DNA of 64,000 nt, taken from contig NZ_CP035319.1 in the NCBI RefSeq assembly GCF_004328705.1, forward strand, positions 2,232,001 to 2,296,000, in the 5' to 3' direction. Within the stretch, counting starts at the first letter, position 1, and each line of letters starts with the position of its first letter. Position numbers and translations under genes: made by a program. This stretch comes from Rhodococcus sp. ABRD24. GTDB taxonomy: Bacteria > Actinomycetota > Actinomycetes > Mycobacteriales > Mycobacteriaceae. The notes beneath the pieces were generated by a model. The model did no database searches. It worked only from the letters and a program-made list of their open reading frames with translations, and was not told the DNA's origin. Shown here one piece after another: positions 26,139 through 35,891 of the stretch.

Positions 26139-26993
26139 TCAGGGCACCACCACTCTCGAACGCGCCACGATCACCGGGCATTGCGCGTGGTACAGCAGCG
26201 ATTGGCTGGTCGAGCCGAGGAGGGCGCCTTCCAACCCGCCGAGGCCGCGGCTTCCGACGACCATCGCCCGCGCGCTCGCACTGAGCGCGACGAGGTGTTT
26301 CGTGGGACCTGCTGCTGCGATGACGGTCTCGACCTGCACCGAAGGGAACTTTGCGCCCCAGGTCGCGATCAGCCGGTCGATCCGGGCGCGCGCCTCCTCG
26401 TCCGCCTCATGGCTGCCGCGGCGGCGCCGGGCGTGGATCGCCATCAGCTCCGCGTGCCGGATCGAGGCCTCCTGCATTGCGGCGCCGACGACGATGTCGG
26501 CGCTGTCGGAGTGGTCGACGCCCGCGATGACGGGCCCGGACGTCGGCGGCACCGGGCTGCCGTCGGCGCCGCGTACCACCGCCACCGTGCACTTGGCGTG
26601 CTGGGCAAGCGACAGTGCCGTCGAGCCGAGTACCATCCGGGCGAAGAATCCGGTACCGACCGATCCGGCGACCATCAGGCTCGCCTTCTCCGACAGATCG
26701 ACGAACGCGCGGTTGACGCGGCCGCGCAGCAGCTCCACTTCCACATCGACCGTGTAGTCCTCAGCCGCGACAGCCTCGCGGGCCGTCTTCAGAGCGGCGC
26801 GCCCGAACGCCTCCTCCTCTTCGAGATCGTCCGCGACGAAGGGAAAGTCGTTCTCGGTGTCGATGACGTGCACCAGCTTCATCGGCACCTTGCGGGCGTG
26901 CGCCTCGACGGCGGCCCACTTGACGGCATGGATCGCGGCGTCGGATCCGTCGACGCCCACGACGACAGGTCCCTGTGCATGCGCTCGCGACAT
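26139..26993 (-). CDS. Tandem-domain universal stress protein (UspA family)
   Basis: 284 aa with two UspA domains. Domain 1 (about 8-145) has VVVGVDGSDAA and the nucleotide-binding MVAGSVGTGFFARMVLGSTALSLAQHAKCTVAVVR; domain 2 (about 158-284) has GVDHSDSAD and MVVGSRGLGGLEGALLGSTSQSLLYHAQCPVIVAR. Both G-2x-G-9x-G(S/T) ATP motifs are present, as in mycobacterial dormancy USPs. ATG 26993 (spacing 6 from CGGAG) preferred over GTG 27014. Confidence 0.9.
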   Translation of the reverse strand: MSRAHAQGPVVVGVDGSDAAIHAVKWAAVEAHARKVPMKLVHVIDTENDFPFVADDLEEEEAFGRAALKTAREAVAAEDYTVDVEVELLRGRVNRAFVDLSEKASLMVAGSVGTGFFARMVLGSTALSLAQHAKCTVAVVRGADGSPVPPTSGPVIAGVDHSDSADIVVGAAMQEASIRHAELMAIHARRRRGSHEADEEARARIDRLIATWGAKFPSVQVETVIAAAGPTKHLVALSASARAMVVGSRGLGGLEGALLGSTSQSLLYHAQCPVIVARSRVVVP

Positions 26994-27077
26994 CGTCCAC
27001 TCCGATCGGCTCACCTGGTGCGGGCCGGCCCAGCGCCGATCCGCCTTCGTTCCAGCCTAGCCTCGGTCATTCCTGAT

Positions 27078-28562
27078 TCAGGCGTGCTCCGACCGAACCG
27101 CTCGGGATGTGATCTCACTGGCTCCCGGCTGCCGCGTCGCGACAGAGGCCGCATCCTCGAGTTCCGCGAGACTCGCGCGGACGAGCTCGAGATAGTGCGG
27201 CAGGTCTGGCATCGCCTCGGGATCGGCAATGACGGTCAACGTGAGGCCCCCATCGGTTCCCGTCGTAACGAAGTGCCGCAATCGATCCCCATCAACGGGC
27301 GGTTGTGAGCCGAGAACCGCAACGGCAGTTGCACCGTCGAAGGTAAGACCCTCGACAGTGAGCGGGATGTTGCTCACCATAGTGTGAAATGCCCGGGATG
27401 CATTCTGCCCGTATCGCTTCCGCTTGTGCATATAGGACGCCACCTGCCAGAAGAACGGCGGAGCAGTATCCATTGCGGCAACCTGACGTCGCACTGCCGG
27501 GTGCGATGTCCGCGCCTTCTCCAATCGCGCCGACCGCGAGATGGACAACAAACGGCCGATGGGATCGCGACGATCGGTGTGCATGTCGACGGCGAGTGCG
27601 ACGAGCTGATTCGCCGACTCCCACTTCTCGATCCCCCGCATCGATCTCGGAACCATCGCGACGAGCGAACCGTCGTACTCCTCGCCGCGCTCGCGCAGAT
27701 ACCGATCGAGTGCGCCTCCCGTTGCGGCGAGGACGACGTCGTTGATGGTGAGATGTGGTGCCGCACCCTTGACTATGGAAATCTGCTCGCCAGGCAAGCT
27801 CACCGAGTGGACACATGCCCGGCCGCTGGTCGCGGTATTGAAGCGGGTCTCCGGTCGCTCTGGTAGACGAGGCCATTCTCCTGCGGCGCAAGCAGCCTCG
27901 ACTGCACGAGCCGATGCGCGATTCTCGGGAATGGACCCGACAAAAATCCTCGTCCGACGGGGTATCGCTCTGATGGATTCGGCGAGAATCCGCAATCTGG
28001 GGAAGCGGATCACGGCACGGTCCGGAACAGGCCGGGGAGTCTCCGAGAACAACTTGTGTGCCAAGTCCATGACGGCGAGCCCGTCTGCGGCACTGTGATG
28101 GAGCTTGAGCCCCACCGCGGTCAGCGGCCGTCCGTCGAACATGTCGAGGCTGGTCACACCGGTGACAACGTGGAGCTCCCACGGTGGGCGGGAGAGGTCG
28201 ATGCGGGAGGTGAGAATCTCACCGAGAAGCGGGCCCAATCCCTCCCAGCCCGGCTGGGATACCGCACGAACACTCACATGGTCACGCAGATCAATGTGTT
28301 CTGCAGGTACCCAGCGCGGGTGTTCGATGCCGAGCGGAGGTCGCGTTATCACGGAGGTGAAGGCATGATGGCTACCGAGCCTGTCCCGCATCCACTGCTG
28401 AACACTCGTGTCCGTTAATGCAACGCCCGGCTCCGAGCCCGCATCGAACAGATACACCGCCAGCAGATGCTCGAGGTGTCCCCGGTACTCGTTGTAGACG
28501 AACTCGGCGTCGCGGGGCTCGAGTAGTGCCCATCGAGACAGGGTTTCCACAGAGCTGGCCAC
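27078..28562 (-). CDS. Wax ester synthase/diacylglycerol acyltransferase (WS/DGAT)
   Basis: 494 aa member of the bifunctional WS/DGAT family that makes triacylglycerol or wax esters from acyl-CoA at the membrane. The catalytic HHxxxDG motif is LKLHHSAADGLAVMDL (about residue 145); the second family motif NDVVLAATGGALDRYL and the SNIPLTVEGLTFDGA segment are clear. GTG 28562 follows GGGAGG by 8 nt and gives the family N-terminus (LSRWALLEPRDAEF); the longer GTG start at 28601 has no ribosome site. Storage-lipid genes of this kind are numerous in Rhodococcus and Nocardia. Confidence 0.88.
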   Translation of the reverse strand: MASSVETLSRWALLEPRDAEFVYNEYRGHLEHLLAVYLFDAGSEPGVALTDTSVQQWMRDRLGSHHAFTSVITRPPLGIEHPRWVPAEHIDLRDHVSVRAVSQPGWEGLGPLLGEILTSRIDLSRPPWELHVVTGVTSLDMFDGRPLTAVGLKLHHSAADGLAVMDLAHKLFSETPRPVPDRAVIRFPRLRILAESIRAIPRRTRIFVGSIPENRASARAVEAACAAGEWPRLPERPETRFNTATSGRACVHSVSLPGEQISIVKGAAPHLTINDVVLAATGGALDRYLRERGEEYDGSLVAMVPRSMRGIEKWESANQLVALAVDMHTDRRDPIGRLLSISRSARLEKARTSHPAVRRQVAAMDTAPPFFWQVASYMHKRKRYGQNASRAFHTMVSNIPLTVEGLTFDGATAVAVLGSQPPVDGDRLRHFVTTGTDGGLTLTVIADPEAMPDLPHYLELVRASLAELEDAASVATRQPGASEITSRAVRSEHA

Positions 28563-28615
28563 TGACCGCACCTCCCGCAAATCCGTTTTCAGACACCCCA
28601 CGCGCCGCGGAAATA

Positions 28616-28653
28616 CTGAGGCCGCAGACCCGTGACGGTATCTGCGGCCTCAG
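28616..28653 (-). terminator. 13-bp perfect hairpin ending the micro-ORF array
   Basis: CTGAGGCCGCAGA (28616-28628) and TCTGCGGCCTCAG (28641-28653), 12-nt loop. It lies between the last micro-ORF stop (28669) and the WS/DGAT start. There is no strong T-run, but the stem is long and GC-rich; it probably separates the abundant micro-ORF transcript from the WS/DGAT gene. Confidence 0.65.
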
Positions 28654-28668
28654 CCGATCAGGCTGCAC

Positions 28669-28761
28669 TCACTTATTGGTCAGCGCCTTGCTACCAAGCG
28701 CGGTCATGCCGATCACGTTGCCGAAGTATTGAATCATGTTGGTGATGTATTGCTGCAGCAT
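28669..28761 (-). CDS. Micro-protein 5 of the array (30 aa, amphipathic)
   Basis: MLQQYITNMIQYFGNVIGMTALGSKALTNK. AAGGAG lies 8 nt upstream of the ATG, a near-ideal ribosome site. A short amphipathic helix with a lysine tail and no signal peptide. Too short for ordinary ORF callers. Last of five consecutive micro-ORFs, followed by the 13-bp hairpin. Function unknown; the size, amphipathic nature and paired arrangement resemble the PorA/PorH channel peptides of Corynebacterium. Confidence 0.65.
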   Translation of the reverse strand: MLQQYITNMIQYFGNVIGMTALGSKALTNK

Positions 28762-28772
28762 CGGGGTTCTCC

Positions 28773-28901
28773 TTAGACCGGCGGCAGTGGAGCGGGATCT
28801 GGATCGAGGGACAAGGCATTGAGGAAGGAGGCAAGAATGCCTACCAGGTTGACCGAACCGAAGTTGATCATGTCTGAGCTGTAGGTCAGCGACAGATCCA
28901 T
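28773..28901 (-). CDS. Micro-protein 4 of the array (42 aa, PorH-like start)
   Basis: 42 aa beginning MDLSLTYSSDMINFGSVNL, with a hydrophobic middle (LVGILASFLNALSL) and an acidic proline tail (DPDPAPLPPV). AAAGGAG precedes the ATG at 28901. The MDLSL start recalls corynebacterial PorH (MDLSLL), a small mycolylated outer-membrane peptide exported without a signal peptide. That likeness is short and from memory, so family membership is a hypothesis. It sits 11 nt upstream of the next micro-ORF. Confidence 0.65.
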   Translation of the reverse strand: MDLSLTYSSDMINFGSVNLVGILASFLNALSLDPDPAPLPPV

Positions 28902-28920
28902 TGTCTGATTCTCCTTTGGC

Positions 28921-29118
28921 TTACGTTCCGGCGATGGATCCGACGGCGTCCTGCAAGCTAGCCGCCGTGGCTGTCGAGCCACCAGGCCAGAGCCCAATCA
29001 GACTACCGACGATTTCGAACAACGCATTCGAGAGGTTTTGAACTGGACCCAGTGAGAAAGCGGCCCACGGGGTGACGTCGACGCTCGTAAGGAGGTCGAC
29101 GAGGCTACCTGTGTTCAC
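28921..29118 (-). CDS. Micro-protein 3 of the array (65 aa)
   Basis: 65 aa from GTG 29118 (AGGAG 8 nt upstream); a GTG three codons earlier at 29127 overlaps that ribosome site. Sequence features: LVDLLTSVDVTPWAAF, a hydrophobic stretch ALFEIVGSLIGLWPGGS and a polar end TAASLQDAVGSIAGT. Serine and threonine rich, no cysteine, no signal peptide. Largest of the five micro-ORFs and separated from its neighbours by 19 and 46 nt. Confidence 0.6.
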   Translation of the reverse strand: MNTGSLVDLLTSVDVTPWAAFSLGPVQNLSNALFEIVGSLIGLWPGGSTATAASLQDAVGSIAGT

Positions 29119-29164
29119 AGTTTTCACTCCTAGTGTGTGAAGTTATCAGCCGACATCCGGCGGT

Positions 29165-29278
29165 TCACAGTTCGAATTTTCCGTCCACCGAGTAGGCGAA
29201 AGGCAGGTAGATAATCCCTGCCAAAATCGCCTGCAGCATCGGATCCGCGAGCGGGCCTGCGAGAGATCCCAGCTTCAT
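29165..29278 (-). CDS. Micro-protein 2 of the array (37 aa)
   Basis: 37 aa starting MKLGSLAGPLADPMLQAIL, then AGIIYLPFAYSVDGKFEL. TTAGGAG lies 7 nt upstream of ATG 29278. One hydrophobic helix ended by a charged tail. Missed by length-based gene callers. Belongs to the five-gene run on the minus strand. Confidence 0.6.
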   Translation of the reverse strand: MKLGSLAGPLADPMLQAILAGIIYLPFAYSVDGKFEL

Positions 29279-29323
29279 TTCAATCTCCTAACTCTGGCCG
29301 AGCAGCGCGATCAGCACTGCACC

Positions 29324-29455
29324 TCAACTACCACTGATCAGATCGGACAAGGACCCGCTCAGACCGGCGGTGCCCGGAACCACCGACCCTGTGAAGACAC
29401 CCATGGTCAGATCCAGAAGCAGGTCCGTCACCGCCTGTAGGAACGACACGCTCAT
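29324..29455 (-). CDS. Micro-protein 1 of the array (43 aa)
   Basis: 43 aa starting MSVSFLQAVTDLLLDLTMG, then VFTGSVVPGTAGLSGSLSDLISGS. AAAGGAGAGGA precedes ATG 29455. The N-terminal half forms an amphipathic helix; the C-terminal half is serine and glycine rich, which would suit O-mycoloylation if these are mycomembrane peptides. First gene of the run; the promoter should lie in 29456-29700. Confidence 0.6.
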   Translation of the reverse strand: MSVSFLQAVTDLLLDLTMGVFTGSVVPGTAGLSGSLSDLISGS

Positions 29456-31204
<1,749 letters not shown>

Positions 31205-31390
31205 GCGCGCCTCACCTGACACCTCAGATCGCCATGATGCCCAGATCCCGTGCCCCTCGACGACCGGCGTCCTCGCAGATCAGGACGCCTATCGAGACCA
31301 GTGGCCGAGCATCCGGTGGCTGGGAACACGGTGCCGTCAGCGCTCGGTGGTAATTCGGGCTCCGCAACTCGTGTAGGCTGAAATTACCGA

Positions 31391-31467
31391 CGCGGGGTGG
31401 AGCAGCTCGGTAGCTCGCTGGGCTCATAACCCAGAGGTCGCAGGTTCAAATCCTGTCCCCGCTACCA
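31391..31467 (+). tRNA. Initiator tRNA-fMet (CAU)
   Basis: 77 nt cloverleaf with encoded CCA. Anticodon loop CTCATAA flanked by GGG/CCC, the three G-C pairs diagnostic of initiators, and an unpaired 1-72 position (C:U). T-arm GGTTCAAATCC. It matches actinobacterial initiator tRNAs. Confidence 0.96.
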
Positions 31468-31472
31468 CCGAG

Positions 31473-31509
31473 GACCCGGTATCGCATTCGTGCGATACCG
31501 GGTCTTTTT
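31473..31509 (+). terminator. Rho-independent terminator of tRNA-fMet
   Basis: 14-bp perfect stem GACCCGGTATCGCA / TGCGATACCGGGTC with a TTCG tetraloop, followed by TTTTT. Lies 6 nt after the tRNA CCA end. Confidence 0.95.
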
Positions 31510-31869
31510 GCGTCCGGACATGCGCGCTCCGTGCAGAGCAATCGCCGAGAACTCCGAAGGCGGGCGGCCCCTCGGCGCCCCCTAGGAGAACCGCCGAATG
31601 ATGTGCAGTCCCGCCAAGAGCACCGCGAGTTAGTCGAAATCCAGTCGAATCGGGCCGAGTTCGCGACAAAACGACTAACTCGCGAACGATGCGATGCAGT
31701 CGGCCGCACTGCAGCCCCCACCCACGCAACCCCTGCCAAAGGTCCCGCGCGCATCCCAGCGCCCCGCGCGCACGATCGGGCGCGCGGGAGACGAGTTCGC
31801 GCGCGGCAGCCGACCGGATCCGACCCGCGCCCCTCCCGCCGACACCACCGTCAGCGCTAGATTGCTTGT
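31510..31869. other. 360-bp intergenic stretch without a convincing gene
   Basis: Between the tRNA terminator and the DUF309 gene. Frames are open on both strands because of high GC, but none has a ribosome site or a recognisable product. It contains the long inverted repeat at 31624-31684. Nothing else is supported. Confidence 0.5.
31624..31684. repeat. 13-bp perfect inverted repeat, 35-nt spacing
   Basis: CGCGAGTTAGTCG (31624-31636) and CGACTAACTCGCG (31672-31684). The loop contains related pieces (AGTCGAA, GAGTTCGCGAC), so the whole unit may fold further. No transposase or direct-repeat footprint is evident. It could be a dispersed palindromic element or a regulatory stem. Confidence 0.7.
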
Positions 31870-32343
31870 ATGGCCGACCGCGCTCGGGACCCCCTCGGCA
31901 AGCCCCGGAATGCCCGACCCCGGGACCGGCTGGGCCGCCCGCTCGAGTGGGGCGAGGAAGGGTTTCCGACGATGCCCGACGACCTGGATCTGGACCCCGG
32001 CGAGGCGATCACCGAGGCGCAGCGCCTGCTCGACCACGAGTTGCCGTTCCACGCCCACGAGGTGCTCGAGGCGGCGTGGAAGAAGGCGCCGCACGAGGAA
32101 CGTGGTCTGTGGCAGGGGCTGGCGCAGCTGGCCGTCGCGGTAACCCACCTGATGCGCGGGAACCCGGCCGGCGCGGTGTCGCTGCTGCGGCAGGGCAGCC
32201 ACCGAATCGTCCCGTTCGAGGAGAACGCGCCACACGCCCTGGATGTGACCGGCCTGGTCACCTGGGCAGACCATCTGATCATCGAGCTCGATCGCGGCAC
32301 CCCGCCCGACACGATCCCGGTTCCGAGGCTTCGAATGCCGTGA
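31870..32343 (+). CDS. DUF309 family protein
   Basis: 157 aa. The DUF309 core is ALDxYHxHExLExxWK-like; here LLDHELPFHAHEVLEAAWKKAP (about 53-74), with a second helix GLWQGLAQLAVAVTHLMRGNPAGAVSLLRQG. Short all-helical protein of unknown function found widely in bacteria. Its stop overlaps the ATG of the LON-domain gene (TGATG), so the two are probably co-expressed. Confidence 0.82.
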   Translation: MADRARDPLGKPRNARPRDRLGRPLEWGEEGFPTMPDDLDLDPGEAITEAQRLLDHELPFHAHEVLEAAWKKAPHEERGLWQGLAQLAVAVTHLMRGNPAGAVSLLRQGSHRIVPFEENAPHALDVTGLVTWADHLIIELDRGTPPDTIPVPRLRMP

Positions 32344-33002
32344 TGCGCGATGCTGACCAAATGACCGTTCTGCCGATGTTCCCGCTCGGCGGGGTACTGC
32401 TGCCCGGGGAACGGCTGCCGCTGCACGTATTCGAACCCCGCTTCCAGGCGCTGGTCCGGGACTGTCTGGCCGCCCCCGACGGCCCCCGGTTCGGGACCGT
32501 GCTGATCGCGCGCGGACACGAGGTGGGCGGCGGCGATGTGCGGCACGACGTCGGCACCCTCGCCCGGATCGTCTCGCATGTCGGCATCGGTGACGGTCGG
32601 TACGCGCTCGACTGCGTCGGCGAGGACCGCATCCGGGTGGTGCGGTGGCTCGGCGACGACCCGTATCCGCGGGCCGAGATCGAGCCCTGGCCGGTACCCA
32701 CGGAAGCGCAGGTCGACATGGCGCGGCTCACCGAACTGATGGACCAACTGGCTGACCTCTACGCGGCGCTGTCCCGGATCCGCTCCACCGAGACTCCCCC
32801 GCCGGCGCCCCCGCGGATGGCAGACCTTCTCGGTCACGATGGCGATCATCTGTTCAGGCTGGCATCCTGGGTGCCGATGGGAGCTGCGGACCGGCTCGCA
32901 ATCCTCGCCTCGAATACCGTCGACGATCGGCACCGGGTACTGGCCGATGCGATCGAGAACGCGCGGGAGATCGCCGAATTCCGGCTTTCGGGGCACCAGT
33001 GA
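32343..33002 (+). CDS. LON peptidase substrate-binding-domain protein
   Basis: 219 aa. It matches only the N-terminal domain of Lon protease: LPMFPLGGVLLPGERLPLHVFEPRFQALVRDCL and FGTVLIARGHEVGGGD. No AAA+ or protease domain, so it is a stand-alone substrate-recognition or adaptor domain. ATG 32343 coupled to DUF309; ATG 32361 (MTVLPMFPLGG) is an alternative. A start codon for the next gene lies 55 nt on. Confidence 0.85.
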   Translation: MRDADQMTVLPMFPLGGVLLPGERLPLHVFEPRFQALVRDCLAAPDGPRFGTVLIARGHEVGGGDVRHDVGTLARIVSHVGIGDGRYALDCVGEDRIRVVRWLGDDPYPRAEIEPWPVPTEAQVDMARLTELMDQLADLYAALSRIRSTETPPPAPPRMADLLGHDGDHLFRLASWVPMGAADRLAILASNTVDDRHRVLADAIENAREIAEFRLSGHQ

Positions 33003-33057
33003 CGCACATCACCGTGCGGATGCGCTAACCTCCGTTCCCCATGAGAGGGAGGACCTC

Positions 33058-33504
33058 ATGATCCATGTTCGCCACAAGGCGGTGGCCATAGTCCCGGTCG
33101 ATCTGGCGTTCGCGCACATCGACGACTACCGGAATGTGCCCGACTGGATGTTCGGCATCACCCGCTTCGATCCGATCAGCGGGCTCGATCAGGGCCTGGG
33201 TGCCCAGTACGACGCCGTGATGCAGCTCGGACCCAAGGCAATGACGTCTACCGTCGAGATCACCGAGTGGGAGCAGAACCGGCTGATCACCCTCAGTTCC
33301 GTCGCGGGCTTCGGGAACCGGTCGAGTTGGCAGTTCACCCCGATCGGCGACAACGAGACCGAGCTGTCCGTCGATTTCGGATACGAGCTGCCCGGCGGGC
33401 TTGCCGGGCTCGCGCTCGGCAAGCTCATCGAGCCGTTCGTCGTCACCGCGATCAGGCAGACCGAGTCCAGCCTGCGCAGACAGATCGAGGCGCTCAACCT
33501 GTAG
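33058..33504 (+). CDS. SRPBCC (START/Bet v1-fold) family protein
   Basis: 148 aa. Helix-grip fold typical of polyketide-cyclase/dehydrase-like proteins: IHVRHKAVAIVPVDLAFAHIDDYRNVPDWMFGIT at the N-terminus and a C-terminal long helix (LGKLIEPFVVTAIRQTESSLRRQIEAL). It probably binds a hydrophobic ligand. ATG 33058 with GAGGGAGGA upstream. Convergent with the following esterase gene. Confidence 0.82.
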   Translation: MIHVRHKAVAIVPVDLAFAHIDDYRNVPDWMFGITRFDPISGLDQGLGAQYDAVMQLGPKAMTSTVEITEWEQNRLITLSSVAGFGNRSSWQFTPIGDNETELSVDFGYELPGGLAGLALGKLIEPFVVTAIRQTESSLRRQIEALNL

Positions 33505-33511
33505 TGGCCTG

Positions 33512-34489
33512 TCAGGCCGCCGAGTGCCGGCCGCGGTAGCCCAGAGCGCGCCGGGTGAAGTCGAGGCTGAAAGCGATGGTCGTCATGCTCTCTCCGAGTA
33601 CCTGACCGAACACCGGGTAGGCATGGATCTGACCGCTCCACACATGGGTCTCGACAGCCTGCCCGGCGTCCTCGAGCAACCCGGTCATGGCCTCGACGTC
33701 CGGGCGCATGAGTTCGTACTGCGCGACGCTGAAGAACACTGGCGGGAACAGTCGCGGGTCGGCCTCGATCGGCGAGTCCGCGCCGACAATGGGGTCCGGG
33801 CCGCCGACCCACCGATCCTTGAGCGCCTCCACCTGACTCATCGGCAGGTATGCGTCGCGGGCCATGTAGTCGGGATCGTGCTGCTCGAGCGCCAGGTTGA
33901 GCAGTGGCGAGTACCCGATCACGGCGGCCGGGGTCACCAGACCCTCGGTGGCCGCCAGCTCGGCAACCTTCATCGCGAGGTAACCGCCGGCCGAGTCGCC
34001 CGCCAGGATGATCTTGCTCGGATCCTCACACGTGTCGAGGAGGGCGGTGTAGGCCGCCATGGCATCCCGGATGGACGTCCCGATCCCGCCGTGCGGTAGC
34101 TGCCGATACTCGACCGAGATCACCGGAACCCCGGCGCGCGCGGCGAGCACCGAGCACAGGCTGCGGTGAGTGGCCAATCCGCAGAATACGAATCCACCGC
34201 CGTGGAAGTAGAGGATGGTTGCGCCGGCAAGGGAATCGGCAGCCCTGCGGTGGTGCGTGATGAGTTCACTCGGCACGCCGCCGAGCGAAACCTGTTCGAT
34301 GCTCACCCCCTTCGGCCGGGGCAGGCGATCGACCACCTTCTCGAGGTGCCCGAGCGCCGCAATGCCCCGATCAGTGGTGGGCCAGGCCGCGAACAGCGGC
34401 TTGACGAAGATCCGGACGATCCAGAACACCAGCCAGGCCCGCCAACTGACCTTCCAGTGCCTGATGATCGTCGACTCACGCGTACGCAT
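33512..34489 (-). CDS. Alpha/beta hydrolase, hormone-sensitive-lipase family
   Basis: 325 aa. HGGGF oxyanion-hole motif (about 115), nucleophile elbow GDSAGGYLAM (about 187), and C-terminal aspartate and histidine (SGQIHAYP). It resembles mycobacterial LipI/LipH-type carboxylesterases and may cleave short- to mid-chain esters. A single hydrophobic stretch (WLVFWIVRIFVKPLFAAW, about 17-34) suggests membrane association. ATG 34489 follows ACAGGGGAC. Confidence 0.88.
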   Translation of the reverse strand: MRTRESTIIRHWKVSWRAWLVFWIVRIFVKPLFAAWPTTDRGIAALGHLEKVVDRLPRPKGVSIEQVSLGGVPSELITHHRRAADSLAGATILYFHGGGFVFCGLATHRSLCSVLAARAGVPVISVEYRQLPHGGIGTSIRDAMAAYTALLDTCEDPSKIILAGDSAGGYLAMKVAELAATEGLVTPAAVIGYSPLLNLALEQHDPDYMARDAYLPMSQVEALKDRWVGGPDPIVGADSPIEADPRLFPPVFFSVAQYELMRPDVEAMTGLLEDAGQAVETHVWSGQIHAYPVFGQVLGESMTTIAFSLDFTRRALGYRGRHSAA

Positions 34490-34569
34490 CGTGTCCCCTG
34501 TCGTCTCCCGCGGCAATCTCGCCGCCCCGCCCGACACCCTAGATTCCAGGAGCGGTGCGCGCAGCCGCA

Positions 34570-35724
34570 TCAGCCTCGGGTCTGCAACAGCGGAACCAGC
34601 ATTTCGTCATCGGTGAGCGCTCCGTGCTGACCCGCCAGCAGCGACATCGTCGGCTCGGCCTCACGGCGAACCACCACCGCACGGTCGCGCGCGATCGCGA
34701 CGACGTCGCCGATCCGCCGTCGCGCAGCGTCCGATGGATCCGGGCCGATCAGACCGGCCGCGATGACGTCCTCGCGGGTGCCGACCCACGCTCGGTCCCC
34801 CAACTCGTCGCGCCAGCGGCGCAGCACGGCGTCGGTGGCACCGGGCTGGGTGTGGACGTAGCGGCAACGCGCCTCGCCGGCGAGCACACGCACGCCGTCG
34901 GACAGCGCGGGGATGGCGTCGTAGTCGATCCGATCCGACGGCCCGACCGTCACCATCCCGTGGTCCGCGGTGATCACCAGATCCACGCCCGGCCCGAGCC
35001 GCGCCGCGAGATCCTCGGCGAAGCGGTCCACGATCGTCAGCTGCGACAGCCAGCCCTCACCGCCGGGGCCGTACACATGACCGAGCGTGTCCAACTCGCT
35101 CAGGTAGCAGTAGACGAGCGTGCGCTCGGCAGCCGTGGCAGCGACGACGGTCGAGGTCATCAGGTCGCCGTACGCGACGGTGCCCACGAATGTCGCCCCG
35201 CGCAGGGCGGCCCGCGTGAGCCCACTACCGGCGAAGCCCCGCGGCAGCACCGTCGTGGTCGCCACACCCGCGGCCGCAGCACGTTCGAACACCGTGCAGG
35301 ACGGCTGAATCCGCTCCGGCACCACCTGATCCTGCCGATCGCCACGCTCTCCGACCGCCTGCCAGCGCAGCCAGTTGAACGGGCCGCCGGCCTCCTCGAC
35401 GTCGGAGACGTACCCGGTGATCCCGTGCTGCCCGGATGGCAAACCCGTCCCGAACGACGCCAGGCTGGTCGCGGTGGTAGTCGGGAATCCGGCACGGATC
35501 GGGCGCGCCGCGAGCCCGGCAAGGAACGGCGCAGCCGACAGATTGGCGCGCAGCAGATTCCAGCCGAGCCCGTCGATCAGCAGCACCACCGTCCGGGCGC
35601 GCGGCGCGAGCCCCAGCACGTCGATCTCCCCCGACACACCCGTCGCGGCCACCACCGACGGCAACACGTCGGCGAGCGTCGGCTGCGCGTAGACATCCAG
35701 CAGCGGCAGTGTGGTCTCGGACAT
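34570..35724 (-). CDS. Alkaline-phosphatase-superfamily nucleotide pyrophosphatase/phosphodiesterase-like protein
   Basis: 384 aa. Metal/nucleophile motif VVLLIDGLGWNLL followed by GFPTTTATSLASFGTGLPSGQHGITGY, the nucleophilic threonine region of NPP-type phosphodiesterases; Asp-His pairs in CYLSELDTLGHVYGP and VITADHGMV complete the two-zinc site. Cytoplasmic (no signal peptide). It is divergent from gpsA with 167 bp between. ATG 35724. Confidence 0.85.
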   Translation of the reverse strand: MSETTLPLLDVYAQPTLADVLPSVVAATGVSGEIDVLGLAPRARTVVLLIDGLGWNLLRANLSAAPFLAGLAARPIRAGFPTTTATSLASFGTGLPSGQHGITGYVSDVEEAGGPFNWLRWQAVGERGDRQDQVVPERIQPSCTVFERAAAAGVATTTVLPRGFAGSGLTRAALRGATFVGTVAYGDLMTSTVVAATAAERTLVYCYLSELDTLGHVYGPGGEGWLSQLTIVDRFAEDLAARLGPGVDLVITADHGMVTVGPSDRIDYDAIPALSDGVRVLAGEARCRYVHTQPGATDAVLRRWRDELGDRAWVGTREDVIAAGLIGPDPSDAARRRIGDVVAIARDRAVVVRREAEPTMSLLAGQHGALTDDEMLVPLLQTRG

Positions 35725-35891
35725 CGGTACTCGCAATCGTCTCGCAGTGAACAGGGCTGAATCGGGTCGCCCCGACTGTAAGCCGTTTCACGCCCCGAGT
35801 TCTCGAATCGTCCCTCGTATGCCAGTCGGGAGTGCCAACCTGAACTCATGACCGCATACATGAACACCGCACCCCGATCGGGTGATCGGTA

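Noticed and set aside
34555..35760. Long plus-strand frame opposite the phosphodiesterase-like gene
   Set aside because: Shadow of the minus-strand gene; Arg/Gln-rich with no similarity.
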